Shown here piece by piece: positions 24,201 to 30,400 of a DNA stretch of 64,000 bases. Numbering within the stretch: position 1 is the first letter of the stretch; each line of letters opens with the position of its first letter. Below the pieces are notes generated by a model, which did not search any database, was not told where the DNA came from, and was given only the letters and a program-made list of their open reading frames with translations. The DNA lies in the NCBI GenBank assembly GCA_029718625.1, contig CM056380.1, positions 102,696,479 to 102,760,478 of the forward strand, in the 5' to 3' direction. Source of the DNA: Synaphobranchus kaupii (taxonomy: Eukaryota > Chordata > Actinopteri > Anguilliformes > Synaphobranchidae). A program made the position numbers and the translations under genes.

Positions 24201-25674
24201 GTTGCTGTAACTTTATGCACTGCAGGGTAGGTCAATGTGGATGTCTCCACCACCTAGAGTTAACAGCATTTCCACTAAACCTGTTAGCGCAGCAAATCTC
24301 TTGCCTCTTTTGAAGGACATATAGCAGCCAAGCACACAAATATAACACGAGTACACCCACAAGCAAACACGCGCACGTAGCTTCTAGGATGTATGAAAGT
24401 CTAATCAAGACCGCTTCTCTCCAGGTGGACGGGGCAAAGATCCGTGTTCATACACCATCGTGTTCATACACCATGTCGGACATTTCCTAATTTAGCGCTT
24501 TTCTTCCTTTCTCCTTTCTGGAAAGGTTAGATCAACAGAAAAAAAGAACATGCATAATTCTGTTAATTCCGTGGATTCCTCATTCCCGCATTCTTAATTG
24601 AAACTGCCAGTAGTTCCACAGCCCACCGTGATTAATGATGGCAAATGACCGCCCAAGTGAGGCGGGGCGACTGTGACCATGCCCTCCTCCCACCTCCTCT
24701 TCTCCTCCCTCCTCCTCTTCTCCTCCCTCCTCCTCTTCTCCTCCCACCTCCTCTTCTCCTCCCTCCTCCTCTTCTCCTCCCTCCTCCTCTTCTCCTCCCA
24801 CCTCCTCTTCTCCTCCCTCCTCCTCTTCTCCTCCCTCCTCCTCTTCTCCTCCCTCCCCCAGGTGGTGTATCGGGAGAACTGGCACAGGAGGAGCAGCGTG
24901 GTGGAGACCAACAGGACCTCGGTGGAGCTGGAGTTGCCGCCGGGTGAGGACTACCTCATCGAGATCAAGGCCCTAAGCGATGGCGGAGACGGCAGCAGCA
25001 GCGGACCCATCCGGATCCCGAAAATGTCGAGTAAGAGAGCCTCCTGTCGCCTTCTCCGCCAAGACACCTGCTTACGTAATGAATCCAAGCTGACATTAGT
25101 AGGCAAGGGAAAAAAAAGATCTATCACCTTCAAAACATCAAATCATCAGCGTCAGAAAAGGTTTATCACCTGTCACAAATATCATGTACAATTTCCAATA
25201 TTAGATGCTGCAAATTCCATCAGTGCCGCCAGTATTCTTCAGCTTCTTCTCTCGTGTGACATAAAAAGTAATCATTCATTAAAGCTTCATTAAATCACCA
25301 TTCACACAGTACACATTAATTCAGTTATGTTCTCAACTGATCCAATTAGCCAATAAAGGCTTCAGAAATGTTGCATGTAGACGACTGTGTGACTCCCTTG
25401 GATCAGAATTGTATACATCAGTCCTTTGTGTATTCAGACACATTTGAAATGTAATAATGTGTTGTTATGGCCCAGGCAGAAGCCCGCAATGATGCTTGGA
25501 GAGTCCTGCATGTAAATGTACTGATTTCATTTTTATGTTTCAGCGCTAATTGTTTCCTCTGGATGTTTTTGTTTTTCAGGTCTTAATTCAAAGGGGTATT
25601 CCAGTTCCAATGTTAGCAAAATACCTGCTGTTTGTGCATTTATGTTTTTTATAACTGTAAGGTGGATTTTGTAG
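584..25674 (+). CDS. cntn3: contactin-3-like neural adhesion protein, 5'-partial, 18 exons visible
   Basis: Contactins are GPI-anchored immunoglobulin-superfamily proteins of neuronal membranes, with six Ig and four fibronectin III domains, acting in axon guidance and synapse formation. Eighteen exons join in frame (2 bases finishing a codon, then 874 codons with stop). They encode Ig2 (part), Ig3-Ig6, FN1-FN4 and a hydrophobic C-terminal tail. Family marks include [20 protein letters not shown] (Ig2), [13 protein letters not shown] (Ig3), GPPGPPG at the Ig6-FN1 junction, [17 protein letters not shown] (FN2) and SDGGDGSSS (FN4). Within the family I favour contactin-3. [11 protein letters not shown] in Ig5, the spacing before GDLM in Ig6, VLGYEVLYW in FN3, LNWEHVK in FN4 and RIPKMSSLNSKG near the end fit it better than contactins 4, 5 or 6. 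Full contactins are about 1,030 residues, so roughly 155 N-terminal residues lie upstream. No frameshift or premature stop is seen. Fish can carry several cntn3 copies, and I cannot say which this is. Confidence 0.88.
1279..1381 (+). CDS. cntn3: contactin exon: Ig domain 3, first half
   Basis: The acceptor is CCCTATAG and the donor GTAGGT. It enters in phase 1 and leaves in phase 2. It encodes [18 protein letters not shown] and [11 protein letters not shown], with the first cysteine of Ig3. The [11 protein letters not shown] block is highly conserved across contactins 3 to 6. The next intron (567 bp) is AT-rich with no named repeat. Confidence 0.9.
1949..2133 (+). CDS. cntn3: contactin exon: Ig domain 3, second half
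   Basis: The acceptor is GATCTAG and the donor GTACAG; it leaves in phase 1. The split codon AA|C gives the conserved [13 protein letters not shown]. It ends with [17 protein letters not shown] and AKGQLIFS, including the second Ig3 cysteine. Confidence 0.92.
2295..2627 (+). mobile_element. tRNA-derived SINE with 12-bp target-site duplication
   Basis: The 333-bp insertion is flanked by perfect direct repeats ATATTAGGATAC at 2283-2294 and 2628-2639. TGGTGTAGTGG at 2306-2316 fits an RNA polymerase III A box, and a degraded B-box region follows near 2350. The body matches a widespread fish SINE (GTCGCCTCACAGCAAGAAGG, later CCAAAGACATGCAGGTTAGG, and CCTGCGATGGGTTGGCGACC). It ends in a GGATGGA-type tail. 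It lies in the sense direction in the Ig3-Ig4 intron. Confidence 0.88.
3186..4437. mobile_element. 1.25-kb inverted-terminal-repeat element with 12-bp duplication
   Basis: The ends are GTGTTGTAGT (3186-3195) and ACTACAACAC (4428-4437). The complementarity continues into CGAGACC/GGTCTCG with a small gap. The flanks are identical 12-mers TAGCTTAGTGTA at 3174-3185 and 4438-4449. Both sub-terminal regions are dense in GAGACCGAG/CAAGACC motifs in the same direction. The middle carries no transposase ORF. A fragment resembling a Tc1-type end (GAAGTGAGTACACCCC, near 3513) appears nested inside. It is a non-autonomous element whose superfamily I cannot assign. Confidence 0.75.
4577..4719 (+). CDS. 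cntn3: contactin exon: Ig domain 4, first half
   Basis: The acceptor is TTTTCCAG and the donor GTAAGG. It enters in phase 1 and leaves in phase 0. It encodes [20 protein letters not shown] and [20 protein letters not shown], with the first Ig4 cysteine and the core Trp. The N-terminal half of the exon is less conserved than its WEC...YRWLKNG core. Confidence 0.9.
4720..6559 (+). other. contactin intron, part before the repeat cluster
   Basis: This is 1.8 kb of AT-rich intron sequence between the two halves of Ig4. The one distinctive structure is a near-perfect hairpin at 5655-5703, listed separately. Short ORFs around 5129-5739 have no recognisable domain. Confidence 0.5.
5655..5703. other. 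near-perfect intronic hairpin
   Basis: AAGCTTTGCTGCTGGCCCT at 5655-5673 pairs with AGGGCCAACAGCAAAGCTT at 5685-5703 over 18 of 19 positions, with an 11-base loop. It could be the core of a small palindromic insertion or a local RNA hairpin in the pre-mRNA. No flanking duplication was found. Confidence 0.6.
6560..6735. repeat. palindromic MITE, family A, copy 1
   Basis: The outer ends GTGCCTGATTTAC and GTAAATCAGGCCC are imperfect inverted repeats. Inner arms TTTAGCGCATGCAAA and TTTGTATGCGCTAAA also pair, and the centre carries CAACCAATGATTGGTGCAAA. A second copy with the same architecture is at 56288-56438. It is non-coding and sits directly beside the Tc1/mariner-type element at 6740. Confidence 0.75.
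6740..7628. mobile_element. non-autonomous Tc1/mariner-type element with long inverted repeats, family B copy 1
   Basis: It starts CAAACCCCAATTC and ends GAATT-GGGGTTT, flanked by TA on both sides. The terminal inverted repeats extend well beyond 100 bp: the arms share the TGGGACAG...TGTAAAATGCACATAAA stretch, AATCAATGAAGT-type sequence and a shared GCATCAAATTCGG. A central hairpin is built from AAGGGTTGTTTCTC / GAGAAACAACCCTT around 7066-7135. No transposase is encoded. Related copies are at about 19034-19641 and 62409-63132. Its right end lies about 32 bp before the exon at 7661. Confidence 0.75.
7661..7790 (+). CDS. cntn3: contactin exon: Ig domain 4, second half
   Basis: The acceptor is TTATCACCAG and the donor GTAAGA. 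It enters in phase 0 and leaves in phase 1. It encodes [20 protein letters not shown] and [20 protein letters not shown], with the second Ig4 cysteine. The intron after it (561 bp) contains a CA-rich tract at about 7857-7902. Confidence 0.92.
7855..7902. repeat. CA-rich microsatellite
   Basis: This is an imperfect (CA)n tract with CCCACATGC and CGCA interruptions, in the intron between Ig4 and Ig5. Confidence 0.85.
8352..8502 (+). CDS. cntn3: contactin exon: Ig domain 5, first half
   Basis: The acceptor is CGCCTCAG and the donor GTAAAT. It enters in phase 1 and leaves in phase 2. It encodes [20 protein letters not shown] and [31 protein letters not shown] is the clearest contactin-3-like signature in the gene as I recall the paralogues. 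Confidence 0.92.
8503..10749 (+). other. contactin intron within Ig5
   Basis: This 2.2-kb intron contains a GA microsatellite at about 9158-9199. Other ORFs near it (both strands, about 9040-9690) are low-complexity or lack any domain. I recognise no mobile element here. Confidence 0.55.
9158..9199. repeat. (GA)n microsatellite
   Basis: About 20 GA units follow a G-rich GGGAGGGAGGGGGGG stretch. It accounts for the runs of alternating Ser-Leu codons on the minus strand. Confidence 0.9.
10750..10877 (+). CDS. cntn3: contactin exon: Ig domain 5, second half
   Basis: The acceptor is CCCCAATCAG and the donor GTACGT. It enters in phase 2 and leaves in phase 1. It encodes [20 protein letters not shown], then [20 protein letters not shown] with the second Ig5 cysteine. 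NVS is a possible glycosylation site. Confidence 0.92.
10878..12525 (+). other. contactin intron between Ig5 and Ig6
   Basis: This is 1.65 kb of intron sequence. I see no element with clear ends. The ORF at 11507-11863 has no domain and no splice support. Confidence 0.5.
12526..12698 (+). CDS. cntn3: contactin exon: Ig domain 6, first half
   Basis: A long T tract with TTTTTTTTACAG is the acceptor, and GTACGT the donor. It enters in phase 1 and leaves in phase 0. It encodes [40 protein letters not shown] and NGKLIDF...HFEMIGG. The first Ig6 cysteine and the Trp of FKWFF are present. Confidence 0.92.
13304..13540. repeat. 237-bp MITE with perfect 35-bp inverted ends
   Basis: TTGAAGACCCTGGTGCTAAA at 13304 onward is matched exactly, over 35 bp, by the complementary sequence ending at 13540. 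No ORF is inside. The target duplication could not be fixed. It sits 121 bp upstream of the exon at 13662. Confidence 0.85.
13662..13779 (+). CDS. cntn3: contactin exon: Ig domain 6, second half
   Basis: The acceptor is TTTGCTGGCAG and the donor GTATGT. It enters in phase 0 and leaves in phase 1. It encodes [20 protein letters not shown], then [19 protein letters not shown]. The start was chosen because it restores the frame and the expected length before GDLM. A stronger-looking acceptor at 13586-13588 would add codons that reach a stop. Confidence 0.88.
14183..14341 (+). CDS. cntn3: contactin exon: fibronectin III domain 1, first half
   Basis: The acceptor is GCCCACCAG and the donor GTACAG. 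It enters and leaves in phase 1. It encodes [20 protein letters not shown] (the first G is the split codon), then [20 protein letters not shown] and [15 protein letters not shown]. The RGPPGPP linker is the classic Ig6-FN1 hinge of contactins. The 403-bp intron before it shows nothing else. Confidence 0.93.
14715..14892. repeat. short inverted-repeat element, hAT-like ends
   Basis: It begins CAGGGCTCTAC and ends GTAGAGCCCTG, with internal complementary GGAGCACAT / TGTGCTCCT segments. CAGGG...CCCTG termini are common in hAT-derived MITEs. I see no convincing 8-bp duplication, so the class is tentative. Confidence 0.6.
15263..15412 (+). CDS. cntn3: contactin exon: fibronectin III domain 1, second half
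   Basis: The acceptor is TTTAATCCTAG and the donor GTACAC. It enters and leaves in phase 1. It encodes [20 protein letters not shown], then [20 protein letters not shown]. The LNPWV-YEFRV-A-N-G-GEPS pattern is diagnostic of contactin FN1. Confidence 0.93.
15492..15623. repeat. 132-bp palindromic MITE
   Basis: The ends TGCTCCGTGTGCCACACAC and GTGTGTGGCACACAGAGCA pair. The complementarity continues through TTTAATAACTATTTTGC and its partner, giving arms of about 43 bp with few mismatches. It is non-coding and lies in the FN1-FN2 intron. Confidence 0.8.
16397..16467 (+). CDS. cntn3: contactin exon: fibronectin III domain 2, first part
   Basis: This is a 71-base exon. The acceptor is CTTAAACAG and the donor GTAAGA. 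It enters in phase 1 and leaves in phase 0. It encodes [20 protein letters not shown] and IMWE. The GGGGSR-ELVI-WE run is typical of contactins 3 and 4. Confidence 0.92.
17181..18295 (+). mobile_element. hAT-type element with 8-bp duplication
   Basis: The termini TAGGGGTGTCACGAT and ATCGTGACACCCCTA are inverted repeats. The flanks are GTCAATAT (17173-17180) and GTCAATAA (18296-18303), an 8-bp duplication with one mismatch, as expected for hAT. The sub-terminal regions are rich in TTCGAAATCGAA-like blocks. It carries one short BED-finger ORF and no catalytic domain, so it is non-autonomous or deleted. It lies within the FN2 intron. Confidence 0.87.
17535..17852 (+). CDS. truncated BED zinc-finger ORF of the hAT element
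   Basis: This 105-residue ORF starts at the ATG of [14 protein letters not shown]. It contains SPVWQQFAF, then [20 protein letters not shown] and [11 protein letters not shown]. The Trp-Gln/Phe start, C-x2-C pair and H-x4-H pair fit a BED finger, the DNA-binding head of hAT transposases and ZBED-like proteins. The frame stops at 17850-17852, soon after the linker [11 protein letters not shown], and no RNase-H-like transposase core follows. It is most likely a relic of a transposase. Domestication would need evidence of expression. An in-frame upstream extension to 17403 is possible but unlike the family. Confidence 0.75.
   Translation: MATAGVGYGETELQNPPASLKSPVWQQFAFPVSYINNERVIDKKTTVCRLCYTRVPYATSGNTSNMAGHIRRHHKEIDLTGKKTLTQATLPFSFRAKLPQNATCL
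18718..18737. repeat. (CT)n polypyrimidine tract at a splice acceptor
   Basis: A pure CT tract ends in CTCTCTAAG at the acceptor of the exon starting at 18741. It serves as the polypyrimidine tract. Confidence 0.85.
18741..18975 (+). CDS. cntn3: contactin exon: fibronectin III domain 2, remainder
   Basis: This is the longest visible exon (235 bases), phase 0 in and phase 1 out. It encodes [20 protein letters not shown], then [40 protein letters not shown] and TVYSAEE. NES is a likely glycosylation site. The donor GTTGGT is weaker than others in the gene. Confidence 0.94.
19034..19641. repeat. family B transposon relic, copy 2
   Basis: TAAAGTGATCCATCCATATT and the following CAGCAGAGCGATGGTTTGAG match copies at 7130-7340 and 62640-62830. 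AGTCTGCACTTTAACCTCAT and CCAATGTTCTGGAGTACAGA near 19529-19590 are the reverse complement of the left end of the copy at 62409. About 50 bp at 19162-19212 (AGCTATATAAATAAATATTG then TTTGAT repeats) interrupts it and resembles a retroposon 3' tail. Confidence 0.7.
19996..20672 (-). mobile_element. Gypsy-like solo LTR (677 bp)
   Basis: It starts TGTTACAGTT and ends GGATGTTACA, giving TG...CA ends, and is flanked by perfect 5-bp duplications GCCAT (19991-19995 and 20673-20677). Read on the minus strand it has a TATA-like TTATTTATAT and, near its end, TGCATTTGGGTCC, a motif typical of fish Ty3/Gypsy LTR ends. No gag or pol lies nearby, so it is a recombined solo LTR. It sits antisense to the contactin gene between FN2 and FN3. 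Confidence 0.8.
21239..21354 (+). CDS. cntn3: contactin exon: fibronectin III domain 3, first half
   Basis: The acceptor is TTTCTCTATAG and the donor GTAGGG. It enters in phase 1 and leaves in phase 0. It encodes [20 protein letters not shown], then [26 protein letters not shown] runs straight into VLYW of the next exon. The following 549-bp intron has nothing else I recognise. Confidence 0.92.
21904..22084 (+). CDS. cntn3: contactin exon: fibronectin III domain 3, second half
   Basis: The acceptor is CTCTCCCAG and the donor GTGAGT. It enters in phase 0 and leaves in phase 1. It encodes [20 protein letters not shown], then [20 protein letters not shown] and [16 protein letters not shown]. 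It is GC-rich compared with its introns. Confidence 0.93.
22647..22712. repeat. GT-rich microsatellite
   Basis: Mixed GTGTGT and GTGCGT units lie in the FN3-FN4 intron (890 bp). No other feature was seen in that intron. Confidence 0.85.
22975..23087 (+). CDS. cntn3: contactin exon: fibronectin III domain 4, first half
   Basis: The acceptor is ATTTTTCAG and the donor GTGAGA. It enters in phase 1 and leaves in phase 0. It encodes [20 protein letters not shown], then [17 protein letters not shown]. The WNLTNSK-LNWEHVK run is especially contactin-3-like. Confidence 0.93.
23088..24687 (+). other. contactin intron within FN4, part before the minisatellite
   Basis: This is 1.6 kb of intron. Several short ORFs are present without domains or splice support. 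No element with clear ends was seen. Confidence 0.5.
24688..24858 (+). repeat. pyrimidine minisatellite, 18-bp units in 54-bp blocks
   Basis: The unit CCTCCTCTTCTCCTCCCN repeats about nine times. Every third unit ends in A rather than T, giving a 54-bp higher-order period seen about three times. The array is pure pyrimidine apart from those A bases. It runs directly into the acceptor CCCTCCCCCAG of the next exon. Confidence 0.92.
24862..25030 (+). CDS. cntn3: contactin exon: fibronectin III domain 4, second half
   Basis: The acceptor is CTCCCCCAG and the donor GTAAGA. It enters in phase 0 and leaves in phase 1. It encodes [20 protein letters not shown], then [20 protein letters not shown] and [16 protein letters not shown]. 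The open frame upstream through the minisatellite is a by-product of its 18-bp unit; homology begins only at VVYR. Confidence 0.93.
25580..25674 (+). CDS. cntn3: contactin terminal exon: GPI-anchor signal
   Basis: The acceptor is GTTTTTCAG. The split codon A|GT gives Ser, then [13 protein letters not shown], then a hydrophobic tail [17 protein letters not shown] and TAG at 25672-25674. A small-residue stretch (SSSN) followed by a hydrophobic C-terminus fits a GPI attachment signal. The MSSLNSKG start resembles the contactin-3 C-terminus. This exon is too short for simple ORF searches and was found by phase and position. The 549-bp intron before it shows nothing else. Confidence 0.82.
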
Positions 25675-26731
25675 AATAGAAATTAAAACTGCAATGCCTA
25701 TGAAGATTCTATCGTGAGTTTAAAAAAATATGCTCAAGAAAGGGTACACATTCCTGTCATAAACATTGAATAAAGTACCTTTAATTAACAATTTATCTGC
25801 GACATAGTTTTCTGAGGAACACGGAGAGATGAAAGCAGGTGTGAGAGAACTGCATCACCTTTTGTTAAGTTGCCATTTTGATCTCTTTATCTCCACCAAT
25901 CCATTGACTTTTTTAATAATTATCAGTTATACAAAGGGCAGGCTATATTTATTTAGAATTTAAAGACTAAAACATCAAAGTGATGTATATCAATTTTATA
26001 GATTATGAAGTAGGAGGTAGGCTGAATTCAGGTATTCGGAATCGAGGAATATAGATATGTCCGTAAGGAAAAAAGAAAACGATCCAACCATCTATGTAGT
26101 TCTAGCTATGCATATGGAGAAAACTGCCGTCAATATGTATAAATGTCACATACAGTCCCACAGAGCATAAAATGCAGCATATACTTTTGATAGTAAATGA
26201 GTTCCTTTTATTTTATTTATTTTATTTTATTTTATTTTGTATGGAGATGCATACCATCTCCTGTTGACAATGGTGTCTGCTGATTGACTTGAACATGTTA
26301 ACATCTATCAATAGTAATCCAGATGAGCCTTTGAAAGCCAGAGTAATTACCTGAAAAAGAGATAGTTTAGTCTTAATTGACATTTCCGAAACAGAATTTG
26401 TATTAGTATTATTGTTTCCCAGGGGGAACTTTCTTTACCATTTCATACTTCAAAAAATTAAACCCTTACTTTACATATTTTAACTGCCTGCAATCTGCAC
26501 TACGTTAATTATTAGATTAAATGTTGTTTTAAAAATAAGTTAACATGAAAACATTGGCCAATTCTGAGAATATTTTAGTTTGACTCACTTTTACATTTTT
26601 AATATCAGATATACCTCAAGATCAAGCCCAATTAGTGAACAATTTCCTGAACAAAGTGTATTCTGATGTAGAACCTTTTAAAGGTTCTATAGTATATGTT
26701 TGTATAATAATAATATTAATAATAATACATT

Positions 26732-26853
26732 AGGGGCCGGTTTCCTAGACATGGATTAAACCTAGTCCTAAACTAAAAGAAAAATTCAACGAAGAATGAA
26801 AAATGTTTTTATTATAGGATTAGGCTTAATCCATGTCTGGGACACCAACCCTA
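26732..26853. repeat. palindromic MITE of about 120 bp
   Basis: AGACATGGATTAAACCTAGT near the left end pairs with GATTAGGCTTAATCCATGTC near the right end. The outer ends are AGGGGCCGGTTT and ACCAACCCTA. A spacer of about 50 bp separates the arms. It is non-coding. Confidence 0.75.
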
Positions 26854-27025
26854 GATGTCTAGAATTATGCTGTTCATGGATGTGAAAGCAAACATGAATG
26901 TGAAAGCAATCTTCATAATGTTCAGATGTAATGATATCAAATGAATGTTACCTTGGTAAAACAGCCAAACAGCCTTTTTGCTGTGTTACTGTAACCGGCC
27001 TATGTAGTACCTGTAGTGATACATT

Positions 27026-27107
27026 ACATGGCCAAAAGAATATGGACACCTGCTCATCCAACATCTCATTCCAATATCATGGGCATTAATATCAAATCAT
27101 CAGCATA
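27026..27107 (+). repeat. fragment of a common fish DNA-transposon end
   Basis: CATGGCCAAAAGAATATGGA followed by CACCTGCTCATCCAACATCT matches, from memory, a frequent fish interspersed repeat. Only one end is present. The family name is not certain. Confidence 0.45.
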
Positions 27108-27440
27108 CATAGCAGACATACATGCAGTTATTATATAGGCCATGCAATGATTATAATAGAGATCAGAAACATGGTAAGAATCCACCTTTCTTTTGGTGAT
27201 ACGTTATTTGAAATGATATGATTTTGTGCTTCCATCCTCATATTCGCTAATGTTTTGTAAACGTAAGATTAAAATGACTTATTTTGATGGTTATTCTAAA
27301 AGAAATTAAGAAATATATGAATAATAATAATAAAATTGTGTTTTATTTAGCTTTAATGATTTAATACTGTTGTATTAACATCTGGAGAGATCTCTGTGAG
27401 ATATTGAAAATAAAATTTCATATTGAAAGTATTCTGTGTC

Positions 27441-30400
27441 TGTTTTATTGCATTGTTTGACATTTTTGCAATCAGTGTATTTTAACTTGTAAATTTTGTA
27501 TTTTAACTTGCTACTTAAATGAAATATTGTCACTGATATCTCTTAACTGCTTACTAAAACAAACTTTACAACTATTTGACCTCTGAAGCTACATCTAGAA
27601 ATTTGTGAAAAAATGTCTTTCAATATTGTGATATTAATAACCTTTTGCAGTAGTACACAACTGCTTTTGTTTAAAATAAGCAATGAAAGTATTTTTTGAC
27701 TCTTTGGCTGTCTGAATTTTTAAAGGTATTAATCGTTGTTGGTAGACACATGGGTAAAGCTAAAGATGTGTTTTAAAATATTATTCAGGTTTCCAAAGGG
27801 GGTGGCCCTCATTAAGTGTCAACTTGTCAAAAGGTTGAGCAACAGAGCCATCCATCTACTGCATATGTGTTGGGCTGATTTTGATGGTGGACCCGTGTCT
27901 GTGTTGGGCTATAGGAAAGTATTCCATCCAATGCAATAAGTATAGGGAAGGGCATGTTTGCCAATACAGTACAAATGGCATGAATAACTGTTTGAGAGTT
28001 TGAAAGGGAATGCCTGATATTTGGATCCATGATAGTTATGTTGCAGTGAGACTCTGTCCCTATTTACACAGAAAATCCGTTTTGGAACTGATCTATATCG
28101 TTGCTTGGATACCATGCGTTCAAATATGACTGCATGTCAATTGTTAATTATTAACAGCACACATATCAGCTCTTACACAGAATGTACTGCATAGAGTAAT
28201 GTGCTTTAAAAGATCCCTTCTCTCACAAACACTTGTGAGGTGGTATGGGAGTTGGAATGTGCAAAATATTTTCCCACCTCACACAGTATTATGTGATTCA
28301 AAATTTTGTTAGAACACAAAAATATGATCATTTTTTAAAGCTTGTCTTAACAAATTCACCCACAGTTGAACTGTGAGCTGGTGTGAGGAGACATTACCAT
28401 TTCAGTAGAGCCCATTTTTCCATTGAAAGCAACATTTTGACCTCAGGCTTATTTGGAATATTCCTTTGTCAGTATTGCAGTGAAATTAGTTTAATCTTGT
28501 TGCAAAAGCTAGTCCCAGAACACTTGACAACGCCTCCTGTGAAGCAAGGTTCATCACAAGGGCACAGCCTTTTCCAGGGCCTTGTAATATGTACTGATTA
28601 GGAGCACAGGAGAGGCAAAAAGCAGACTTGAATGCTACTAACATTCTATGCTGGGGCTTATGTCCATCAGGCCGGTCAGTGCTGATTGGCTCAGTGTAAC
28701 AGCAAGTCCACCCCACGGGTTGGACACCTTCGATTGACATTCCCCCTGGAGCTTGCAAACTGGTTACCCGAGATACTGCATTTCAGTAATGCCAAAAGGA
28801 AAATTACGCCACCGAGGTCTATTCAAAACTATAAATTTACCCTGGCCAACTTTTTTGCACACTGCTTTCAAATTCTACATTTTATTCACACCAAACTAAT
28901 TATTCTGTTAGCATTATTAATAATAATAATATTACCTGCAATGATGTCATGTTCTTGTTGTGTCCATTGTTCATGATGATGAATCATGACTAATAAATGC
29001 GTAATAATAAGTAATAAAGATGGCATACAGTATGTTCTTGCTCTTAAAGTAAGATGCTGATGATGATTCTACCAGATTATTATTTTAACTACATTGTTAT
29101 TTTGATATTGCCACTAATAGTGTCATTAAAAATGTTATTAGTTGTAGGATTTCTGTCTTTACATGATGATAACAAAGACTAATTATATACTGTATGAATT
29201 TTAATAATGAATTCATTTCGGAAGCTAGTTTTGCCTCCTTACCAAGCATCAATAACTCAAAGCTAAGCTGGTAAGCTTGCTAACTTATTTATTATTTTAA
29301 CTTGCAGAAACGTTTAGAAACCACATTCGAAATGTCCTTGTCACAATCTGTCACTTATTTTCTTCCATAAAATCCTGCAGCTATCTAGCTGGGTGCTAGA
29401 CGCAATTGTCATACAGCTTCGGCTCTCGATTCTCAGAGCTCGCCCCCTGGTCAGCTCTGCGTTCACCGGTTTACCATGATCCTTCACGTTTAAGTATCCA
29501 GCACACATGCCCTGGTTCCTTAAAGCCCCATAGTCCAACATGGCAGCCTCCACAAACTGGCTTAATGCGCCAAAGAGCAGCTCCCATAAGAATCCATTGA
29601 ACTGATAGGCGGAAGCTGCCTCCAGTTCTTACTTATCTCGAAGGCTTTGAGTCACAAAGAAAAGTTTGTGTTTCCCCTCATACTGATGTGGGGGTTGGTT
29701 GCCCTTATTCCCTGCTCTTTTGAGGAGATGTTTGGTATAGCATTCGGAAGGATTATAAACTAAATTTCACCTCTGCTCTGGAGAAGGTGAGACGGACCTT
29801 TTCTTTAGAAGAGGGTCATGTTCAAATACATGGTATAGTAAATAAAATAAATGTCATTGTAAGACCAAGTAAAAGGTATTTTCTTTTAAACTATACCTAC
29901 AAATGGGCCTATGGTCCTTTATATATTTAAATTCAAAGAGGTCATGCGATATTTCTCTAATTTCTGTGTCAGATTTTCATATTTGATTTGAAATATAATG
30001 GCTTTCAGGAAGCTGTGGGGATGTCGTAGACAGGATGTATTTACCTGTTTTCAACAGCTTCAGCTTAACATTTTAAAACATGTTTTTCCCACCTTGTTTG
30101 TGCAAGTTGAAGGTTGATATGTCTTTATTTTCAGTTGATATCTGAACGGGAGCCAGTCATAACTTTTCAATATTTTTCTAAAAGTGTAGCTGTAAAATAT
30201 GAAACTGGGCTAAGGTTGAGGCATGAAATGAGGACTGAGTCAAGGCCTCAGTGGTGAGGGATGAGTATGACCCAGCCTCGCAAAAGAATAATCTTGTCAG
30301 GCTTGTTGACAGGTAAGTGTCTGAACATCAGCATTAATCTCTGGAGAACCACTCTAAGTCTCAGGTATACCAAGGGATTTAACTGTAAATACCAGTCCAG

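Larger units (their letters stand above)
25675..27440 (+). other. cntn3: contactin 3' untranslated region, end uncertain
   Basis: Non-coding sequence follows the stop. AATAAA occurs at 25769-25774, and again at 27409-27414 where a TG-rich stretch (TTCTGTGTCTGTTTT) follows, as expected downstream of a cleavage site. The true end could be either. A MITE (26732-26853) and a repeat fragment (27026-27107) lie inside the longer option. A TTTTA-rich tract is at about 26205-26240. Confidence 0.45.

Noticed and set aside
24673..24861. N-terminal part of the 206-codon plus-strand ORF as coding
   Set aside because: Contactin homology begins only at VVYR after the acceptor at 24861. The upstream part is the intronic minisatellite.
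24580..24911. Glu/Gly-rich and Arg/Glu-rich minus-strand ORFs
   Set aside because: They are the antisense of the 18-bp pyrimidine minisatellite next to a real contactin exon.
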